The notes under the pieces are model-generated. The model was not told the origin of the DNA. It saw only the letters and a program-made list of their open reading frames with translations, and searched no databases. DNA of 64,000 nucleotides from NCBI GenBank assembly GCA_021737945.1, contig JAIPCX010000006.1:58231-122230 (forward strand), given 5' to 3'. Made by a program: the position numbers and the translations under genes. Source of the stretch: Polynucleobacter sp. Lineage in GTDB: Bacteria > Pseudomonadota > Gammaproteobacteria > Burkholderiales > Burkholderiaceae_D. Below are positions 58,498-64,000 of the stretch, in pieces; position 1 is the stretch's first letter, and the number at the start of each line of letters is the position of its first letter.

Positions 58498-58821
58498 TTA
58501 AATTCTAAAGCTCTCACCACAACCGCATTCATCTTTCACATTCGGGTTGTAGAATTTAAATCCCTCATTCAAACCCTCACGCGCAAAATCTAACTCCGTG
58601 CCATCAATGTAAGGCAGACTTTTAGGATCAACAAAAACCTTGATCCCGTGCGACTCAAATACTTGATCTTCCTCGGCGCTGTCATCCACATATTCAAGCT
58701 TGTACGCCAAGCCTGAGCAACCGGTTGTGCGCACACCAAAGCGCAGCCCTATCCCTTTGCCGCGCTTGTCAATAAAGCGCGAGACATGTTTAGCAGCTTT
58801 TTCGGTCAAGGTAATCGCCAT
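58498..58821 (-). CDS. iscA: A-type Fe-S carrier IscA
   Basis: A 107-residue A-type carrier with the three conserved cysteines: the first in TTGCSGLAY (near 35) and two in DECGCGESF at the C-terminus. It binds iron or clusters and passes them to apo-proteins. It lies between iscU (21 bases) and hscB. Confidence 0.97.
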   Translation of the reverse strand: MAITLTEKAAKHVSRFIDKRGKGIGLRFGVRTTGCSGLAYKLEYVDDSAEEDQVFESHGIKVFVDPKSLPYIDGTELDFAREGLNEGFKFYNPNVKDECGCGESFRI

Positions 58822-58842
58822 AGTCGTTCTCTCTCGTAGTGC

Positions 58843-59241
58843 TTACGCGGCCTTGGTCTCTTCGCCATGACGTGCTTTGTAATCAGCCACAGCGGCTTTG
58901 ATGGCGTCTTCCGCCAAAATCGAGCAGTGAATTTTTACCGGTGGCAGCGCGAGTTCTTCAGCAATCTGCGTATTCTTGATCGATAAGGCTTGATCAAGCG
59001 TTTTACCTTTAACCCACTCCGTCACCAGCGAAGAAGAAGCAATCGCAGAGCCGCAACCATAGGTCTTGAATTTTGCATCTTCGATCAAGCCATCCGCGCC
59101 CACTTTAATTTGCAGCTTCATCACATCGCCGCAAGCGGGAGCGCCCACCATGCCGGTTCCAATCGTGTCATCACCTTTTTCAAAGGCACCGACGTTGCGT
59201 GGATTTTCGTAGTGATCGAGTACTTTGTCTGAATAAGCCAT
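58843..59241 (-). CDS. iscU: Fe-S scaffold protein IscU
   Basis: A 132-residue scaffold on which clusters are built. The ligands are visible: Cys in GAPACGD (near 37), Cys in TYGCGSAIASSS, the HscA-binding LPPVK, and Cys in KIHCSILAEDA. The ATG at 59241 (MAYSDKVLDHYENP) is used because homologues start there and it is preceded by GGAGTAACAC; an upstream in-frame ATG would overlap iscS by 16 bases. Confidence 0.98.
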   Translation of the reverse strand: MAYSDKVLDHYENPRNVGAFEKGDDTIGTGMVGAPACGDVMKLQIKVGADGLIEDAKFKTYGCGSAIASSSLVTEWVKGKTLDQALSIKNTQIAEELALPPVKIHCSILAEDAIKAAVADYKARHGEETKAA

Positions 59242-59258
59242 TGTGTTACTCCTAAATC

Positions 59259-60512
59259 TTAGTGAGCTGCCCATTGAATGGAATTGATATCAATTCCATC
59301 TTTATACATATCCCAGAGTGGCGACAGATCGCGTAACTTCTGAACTTTTTTCTTCAGAAGGTCGATCGTGAAATCCACATCCTCTTCGGTGGTAAAACGG
59401 CCAAAGGTAAAGCGAATCGAACTATGCGCCAATTCATCGCTTCGCCCTAAAGCCCGCAATACATACGATGGCTCAAGACTAGCGGAGGTACACGCAGAAC
59501 CAGACGACACTGCAATGCCTTTAATCGCCATGATTAATGACTCGCCCTCGACGTAGTTAAAACTAATATTTAAATTGTGTGGCACACGATGCTGCATGTC
59601 GCCGTTAACATAAACCTCTTCGATTTCTTGCAACCCTTTGGCTAAGCGATCGCGCAGGGCCTGCATGCGTGGTATTTCAACCGCCATTTCTTCTTTAGCG
59701 ATGCGGAAGGCTTCACCCATACCAACGATTTGGTGCGTTGCCAATGTGCCTGAACGCAGACCGCGCTCATGGCCGCCACCGTGCATTTGTGCTTCGATAC
59801 GAACGCGTGGTTTGCGTCGCACATACAAAGCACCAATGCCTTTCGGGCCGTAGCTTTTATGAGCCGTGAACGTCACCAAGTCGACTTTGGTTTTTTCGAG
59901 ATCAATGGGTGTCTTGCCGGTAGCCTGCGCTGCATCGGAATGGAAAATGATGCCTTTACTACGACACAATTCACCGATTTCATCCATAGGCTGTATCACA
60001 CCAATTTCATTGTTGACCCACATCACCGACACTAAAATTGTGTCAGGACGAATAGCTTCTTTTAATTGCTCAATAGTGATCAGACCGTTATCGCCAGGCT
60101 GCAAATAGGTTGCCTCAAAACCTTGGCGCTCTAGTTCACGTACCGTATCGAGTACTGCTTTGTGCTCGGTTTTTACGGTGATGATGTGCTTACCTTTAGT
60201 TTTGTAAAAATGCGCAGCACCCTTGATAGCGAGGTTATTACCTTCGGTTGCACCCGAGGTCCAAACGATTTCGCGCGAATCGGCATTCACCAAAGCAGCG
60301 ACGTGTCCGCGTGCTTCCTCAACGGCTTTCTCTGCTTCCCAGCCGTACATGTGGCTGCGCGACGCGGGATTACCAAATTGCTCGCGCAAATAAGGAATCA
60401 TCTTGTCGGCAACGCGCGGGTCTATCGGCGTGGTCGATGAATAATCAAGATAGATAGGGAAATGCGGCGCCCAGATGGTGTCCATCAGGTTTTTTGCCAG
60501 CGGTGCGTTCAT
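59259..60512 (-). CDS. iscS: Cysteine desulfurase IscS
   Basis: A 417-residue PLP enzyme that removes sulfur from cysteine and passes it to IscU. It has the PLP-lysine motif [14 protein letters not shown] and the catalytic-loop Cys in [17 protein letters not shown]. Relative to E. coli it carries about 20 extra N-terminal residues ([19 protein letters not shown]), as in betaproteobacteria. The ATG at 60512 has a GGAG nine bases upstream, which supports it over a second in-frame start at 60542 that abuts iscR. Confidence 0.98.
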   Translation of the reverse strand: MNAPLAKNLMDTIWAPHFPIYLDYSSTTPIDPRVADKMIPYLREQFGNPASRSHMYGWEAEKAVEEARGHVAALVNADSREIVWTSGATEGNNLAIKGAAHFYKTKGKHIITVKTEHKAVLDTVRELERQGFEATYLQPGDNGLITIEQLKEAIRPDTILVSVMWVNNEIGVIQPMDEIGELCRSKGIIFHSDAAQATGKTPIDLEKTKVDLVTFTAHKSYGPKGIGALYVRRKPRVRIEAQMHGGGHERGLRSGTLATHQIVGMGEAFRIAKEEMAVEIPRMQALRDRLAKGLQEIEEVYVNGDMQHRVPHNLNISFNYVEGESLIMAIKGIAVSSGSACTSASLEPSYVLRALGRSDELAHSSIRFTFGRFTTEEDVDFTIDLLKKKVQKLRDLSPLWDMYKDGIDINSIQWAAH

Positions 60513-60543
60513 TTTTACGTACTCCGGTTTATTCAATTCCAAA

Positions 60544-61020
60544 TCAAGCGGCTTGATGCGTGCGCTGCACCACTACCACCGGCTTGGTCTCTGCTGGTTT
60601 TTCTTTTTGCTGCTCGACTAAATCTTTGAGCGATACCGAATCAAGGTAATCCACCATTTTGGCGTTTAAGGTAGCCCACAAATCATGCGTCATGCAGCGT
60701 GTGCCCTTGGCTTCACCATCGCCGTGGCAATTTTGTTTGCCTCCACATTGCGTGGCATCGATAGGCTCATCGACGGCAATAATGATGTCCGCAACGGTAA
60801 TATCTTCAGGGCGACGCGCCAAGTTGTAACCACCACCGGGTCCACGCACCGACTCAACAATCTCGTGGCGACGCAGCTTGCCAAACAACTGCTCTAAATA
60901 AGAGAGCGAAATCTCTTGGCGCTGGCTGATGCCCGCAAGTGTTACAGGCCCTTGATGTTGTCTCTGAGCGAGATCAATCATGGCGGTCACTGCAAAACGA
61001 CCTTTGGTAGTAAGGCGCAT
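60544..61020 (-). CDS. iscR: Fe-S cluster-sensing repressor IscR
   Basis: A 158-residue Rrf2-family winged-helix repressor that binds a [2Fe-2S] cluster and controls the isc operon. The DNA-binding part has [23 protein letters not shown], and the cluster ligands are Cys92, Cys98, Cys109 and His112. The Cys98-Cys109 spacing is five residues longer than in E. coli (Cys98-Cys104), due to the insertion GDGEAKG-like segment. The ATG at 61020 begins [14 protein letters not shown]; upstream in-frame Met codons are unlikely. Autoregulation is supported by the operator at 61104-61128. Confidence 0.97.
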   Translation of the reverse strand: MRLTTKGRFAVTAMIDLAQRQHQGPVTLAGISQRQEISLSYLEQLFGKLRRHEIVESVRGPGGGYNLARRPEDITVADIIIAVDEPIDATQCGGKQNCHGDGEAKGTRCMTHDLWATLNAKMVDYLDSVSLKDLVEQQKEKPAETKPVVVVQRTHQAA

Positions 61021-61095
61021 GGTCTGACTCCAAAAAAACGCACTTCTTAGGGAGAACGGGCCGGCTTTTGAGGGCAATCCCGAACGATTTGGTCG

Positions 61096-61124
61096 AGTAT
61101 ACCAAAGTCGACAGGAATCGTCAG
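61096..61124 (-). promoter_or_regulatory. iscR promoter
   Basis: On the minus strand, -35 CTGACG (61119-61124) and -10 TATACT (61096-61101) are separated by 17 bases. The leader to the iscR ATG is about 70 nucleotides. The promoter drives the whole isc operon. Confidence 0.65.
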
Positions 61125-61128
61125 GTAT
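61104..61128 (-). promoter_or_regulatory. IscR type 1 operator overlapping the iscR -35 element
   Basis: The minus strand reads ATACCTGAC-N7-GTCGACTTT. Against the E. coli type 1 consensus (ATASYYGAC-TRWWWYA-GTCRRSTAT) the left half matches 9 of 9 and the right half 8 of 9. It overlaps the -35 and spacer of the promoter above, where [2Fe-2S]-IscR would repress. Confidence 0.8.
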
Positions 61129-61172
61129 TAAGAAAAGAAGGAACTTTATTGCTTGCGTCTTGGCGCAATAAC

Positions 61173-61964
61173 TTATCTTAAGTGCAATATCTTCATCGGT
61201 CCAAACAAGGTCTGCATGCCGGGATGAGCAATGAATGAGAGGTTATACGGGTGCTCCGCCACTGCTTTGGGAAATCCAGCAACGGGCTCTAAATCTTCCA
61301 GCCACTGAGCGATTTTCCCCCAGAGTACTAGTGTTGGAGGTGACAAGTCATCACGCGCCAGCAAAGCCTCAAGCACCACATTAATTAAAGGACGCCAGGC
61401 TTTGGCATCTTTGGCAGGCACCACTTCAGGTCGAAACACGAGTGCTGCGTTCAATAACAAAAAACCTTCATCGATCAGATTGTTTTGAAGATCAGGCAGC
61501 GTTTGTATAAAGCCCGAACCTTTCGCTCTGGCCGTTGCCGATACACCGGCAATCATTTCACCCTTGGTTGCGTCGACTGATAACAAACCCTCGGCCACCA
61601 TCAGCATCTTCATGAAATTACGCAGCGAAGTCGCTCGATTAACTCGCTTAGATAAACCCTGCTCTGACCATAGCTCATCCACCGCACCATCCATAAAACA
61701 AAATCCCGTCGCGCTATCTTCACGTGGGTATGGGCCCTCGCCCACCAATACGTAGCGAACAGACTCTATAGGCTGTGCGAAAGCAGCAAACAAACGGCCT
61801 TGTGTTGGTAAAAATGAACCATCAACTAATGACGGCAGATACTCGGGGTCAGATGCAGCTACCGCCTGCAACCCACGCAGTAAAACCGGACGCCAGCTTG
61901 GCGCAGCCAGTAACACTGCATCCGTTATGAAGGAAGGAATCATCGATGAATCATTGACAGACAT
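61173..61964 (-). CDS. Uracil-DNA glycosylase-like protein (divergent active site)
   Basis: A 263-residue protein of the UDG fold, in a branch known from betaproteobacteria. The water-activating motif, GQDPYH in Ung, reads GEGPYP (residues 75-80), so the catalytic Asp is absent and replaced by Gly. Other landmarks are SATGFCFMDGAVDELW, the strand LLLNAALVF, LVLWGKIAQWL, and EHPYNLSFIAHPG replacing the HPSPLS leucine-intercalation loop. Whether it excises uracil is unclear. It lies 9 bases downstream of uvrB, suggesting a DNA-repair role, and upstream of the isc operon on the same strand. Confidence 0.8.
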   Translation of the reverse strand: MSVNDSSMIPSFITDAVLLAAPSWRPVLLRGLQAVAASDPEYLPSLVDGSFLPTQGRLFAAFAQPIESVRYVLVGEGPYPREDSATGFCFMDGAVDELWSEQGLSKRVNRATSLRNFMKMLMVAEGLLSVDATKGEMIAGVSATARAKGSGFIQTLPDLQNNLIDEGFLLLNAALVFRPEVVPAKDAKAWRPLINVVLEALLARDDLSPPTLVLWGKIAQWLEDLEPVAGFPKAVAEHPYNLSFIAHPGMQTLFGPMKILHLR

Positions 61965-61973
61965 CTCAATCTG

Positions 61974-64000
61974 TTACAACCCTGATATTGAGCTGATGTT
62001 ATCCGTACCCGGTGCGCCAAACAACTGCTCTTTTAAGATGTGAAGCTGATCGCGTACTTGCGCTGCTTTTTCAAACTCAAGATTTTTAGCGTGATCGATC
62101 ATCAGCTTTTCGAGTCGCTTGATTTCTTTACTAACCTGCTTCTCGCTCATGGACTCGTACTTCGCCTGCTCTTGAGCCGCCATTAGTTCTTGGCGTGCAT
62201 CGTCACTCTTATACACACCATCAATTAAGTCGCGAATCTGCTTTTGTATTCCGACAGGCGTGATGCCATGTTCTGTATTGAAAGCAATTTGCTTATTGCG
62301 GCGGCGCTCAGTCTCACCCATAGCGCGCTTCATAGAATCAGTAATTTTGTCAGCATACAAAATCGCCGTACCATTAATATTACGAGCAGCTCGACCAATA
62401 GTCTGAATCAAACTACGTTCAGAGCGCAAAAACCCTTCTTTGTCTGCATCCAAAATCGCTACTAATGACACTTCAGGAATATCCAAACCTTCACGCAACA
62501 GATTAATACCCACCAGCACATCAAACGTACCCAAGCGCAAATCGCGAATAATCTCTGCTCGCTCTACCGTATCAATATCACTATGAAGGTAGCGCACCTT
62601 GACACCGTTATCACTTAAAAATTCAGTTAATTGCTCAGACATGCGCTTAGTTAGCGTCGTAACTAATACGCGCTCTTGTTTTGCAACGCGATAGGATATT
62701 TCTTGCATCAAATCGTCCACCTGCGTCACCGCGGGGCGAACCGTGATTATCGGATCCACCAAACCGGTAGGACGCACCACTTGCTCTACCACCTGCCCTG
62801 CGTGAGTTTTTTCATAGTCAGCAGGCGTAGCAGAAACAAACACCGTCTGACGCATTTTTGATTCAAACTCATCAAACCGCAGCGGTCGATTATCCAGCGC
62901 TGAAGGCAGACGAAAACCATAATCCACCAAATTAGTTTTACGGGCGCGGTCGCCGTTGTACATGCCGTTTAACTGCCCCATCAGCACGTGCGATTCATCT
63001 AAAAACATTAACGCATCTTGCGGCAAATAATCCACTAAAGTCGGCGGCGGCTCACCGGGCTTGGCACCCGATAGATGCCGCGAGTAGTTTTCAATGCCTT
63101 TAGTAAAACCAATTTCTTGCATCATTTCCAGATCAAAGCGCGTGCGTTGCGCAATACGCTGCTCTTCAATTAGCTTATTTTCTTTTCTAAAAAACTCTAA
63201 GCGTTCACGCAACTCAACTTTAATGCTTTCAATCGCACGCAAGACGGTAGAGCGTGGCGTCACATAATGTGAGCCAGGGTAAACGGTAAAGCGTGGAATT
63301 TTTTGACGTACACGACCCGTTAAGGGATCAAACAACTGAATGCTGTCAATTTCATCATCGAATAAATCAACACGCACAGCCAATTCTGCGTGCTCCGCAG
63401 GGAATATATCGACCGTATCGCCACGAACTCGAAATGTACCGCGATCAAAATCAATGTCATTGCGCGAGTACTGCATCTGAATTAATCGCGCAATCATGTC
63501 GCGCTGAGATAACTTATCCTTAGCGCGCAGCGTTAATACCATTTGATGGTATTCATTCGGATTACCAATACCGTAAATTGCTGATACCGTAGCGACGATA
63601 ACAACATCGCGTCTTTCCATTAGCGATTTAGTACACGATAAGCGCATCTGCTCAATGTGCTCATTGATTGCAGAATCTTTTTCGATAAACAAATCACGCT
63701 GCGGTACATACGCCTCAGGCTGGTAGTAATCGTAGTAGCTAACGAAATACTCCACCGCGTTTTGTGGAAAAAAATCGCGAAACTCACTGTACAACTGTGC
63801 GGCCAAGGTTTTATTTGGCGCAAATACAATCGCCGGCCGTCCCATGCGCGCAATCACATTTGCCATCGTGAAGGTCTTGCCCGAGCCAGTCACACCTAAC
63901 AAGGTTTGAAACGATAAGCCGTCGTCGATACCCTCAATCAGCTTTTGAATCGCCGCAGGCTGATCACCGGCCGGAAAGAACGGTTGATACAAACGAAATG
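61974..64000 (-). CDS. uvrB: Excinuclease ABC subunit B (5' end beyond window edge)
   Basis: Nearly full length; the frame stays open to the window edge, and the first codons visible ([14 protein letters not shown]) match the UvrB segment a few residues after its start, so the ATG lies just outside. UvrB is the damage-verifying helicase of nucleotide excision repair. Walker [17 protein letters not shown], the beta-hairpin region [12 protein letters not shown], motifs [13 protein letters not shown] and [17 protein letters not shown], and the C-terminal UvrC-binding coiled coil ([22 protein letters not shown]) are present. It probably heads the unit containing the UDG-like gene. Confidence 0.97.
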   Translation of the reverse strand, partial: FRLYQPFFPAGDQPAAIQKLIEGIDDGLSFQTLLGVTGSGKTFTMANVIARMGRPAIVFAPNKTLAAQLYSEFRDFFPQNAVEYFVSYYDYYQPEAYVPQRDLFIEKDSAINEHIEQMRLSCTKSLMERRDVVIVATVSAIYGIGNPNEYHQMVLTLRAKDKLSQRDMIARLIQMQYSRNDIDFDRGTFRVRGDTVDIFPAEHAELAVRVDLFDDEIDSIQLFDPLTGRVRQKIPRFTVYPGSHYVTPRSTVLRAIESIKVELRERLEFFRKENKLIEEQRIAQRTRFDLEMMQEIGFTKGIENYSRHLSGAKPGEPPPTLVDYLPQDALMFLDESHVLMGQLNGMYNGDRARKTNLVDYGFRLPSALDNRPLRFDEFESKMRQTVFVSATPADYEKTHAGQVVEQVVRPTGLVDPIITVRPAVTQVDDLMQEISYRVAKQERVLVTTLTKRMSEQLTEFLSDNGVKVRYLHSDIDTVERAEIIRDLRLGTFDVLVGINLLREGLDIPEVSLVAILDADKEGFLRSERSLIQTIGRAARNINGTAILYADKITDSMKRAMGETERRRNKQIAFNTEHGITPVGIQKQIRDLIDGVYKSDDARQELMAAQEQAKYESMSEKQVSKEIKRLEKLMIDHAKNLEFEKAAQVRDQLHILKEQLFGAPGTDNISSISGL

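Overview
The window is almost solid chromosomal backbone of a proteobacterium, most probably a betaproteobacterium. Its signs are the gene orders rpsF-priB-rpsR-rplI-dnaB, dapA-bamC-metallohydrolase, divergent alaA-hom with an Mth938-type gene, rpfE-recJ, and iscRSUA-hscBA-fdx-iscX. Others are the HscA and IscS N-termini, a roughly 400-residue TrpS and a GEGPYP-type uracil-DNA glycosylase relative. This assignment comes from recognised gene order and protein style, not from a database search. No tRNA, rRNA, CRISPR array or insertion sequence was found, and no gene-free stretch exceeds 300 bases.

Layout. 1-943: the end of a type III secretion (T3SS) apparatus operon (sctD C-terminus, a small EscE/SsaE-like protein, needle protein sctF). 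991-9540: hom, alaA, Mth938-type gene, bcp, PIN-PhoH ATPase, phosphate transporter with its DUF47 partner, dnaB. 9691-13902: ribosomal/primosomal operon rpsF-priB-rpsR-rplI, lexA with two SOS boxes, trmJ, suhB. 14061-20986: rhlE, mutS, an exported protein of unknown function, slyD-like gene, roxA-like hydroxylase. 21100-29680: a small Ala/Pro-rich lipoprotein, metallohydrolase, bamC, dapA, a methyltransferase, trpS, site-2 protease, yciO, htpX, PHP phosphoesterase. 29767-34794: alpha/beta hydrolase, acyl-CoA synthetase, DUF455 protein, gamma carbonic anhydrase, hslO. 34804-44409: ftsB, eno, kdsA, pyrG, comEC, tatD-family, lolD, lolC/E. 44508-55426: rpfE-recJ and prfB-lysS, with T3SS effector loci on both sides of prfB-lysS. 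55444-64000: isc operon, UDG-like gene, uvrB (cut by the window edge).

The accessory content is the most interesting part. Besides the apparatus genes, the window carries a SopB/IpgD-type inositol phosphatase effector with the CKSGKDRT catalytic loop. It is split by a single in-frame TAA although the frame stays open on both sides. A CesT-like chaperone gene overlaps, by ATGA, a gene for a novel multi-membrane-span protein with a Ser/Thr-rich tail. Together these indicate an organism that manipulates eukaryotic cells, with effectors scattered among housekeeping genes rather than kept in one island.

Regulatory signals readable in the sequence are the prfB programmed +1 frameshift site, tandem LexA boxes, a near-consensus IscR type 1 operator at the iscR promoter, a terminator-like hairpin inside the isc operon between iscA and hscB, an 18-bp perfect palindrome in the leader of the small lipoprotein, and several intrinsic terminators.
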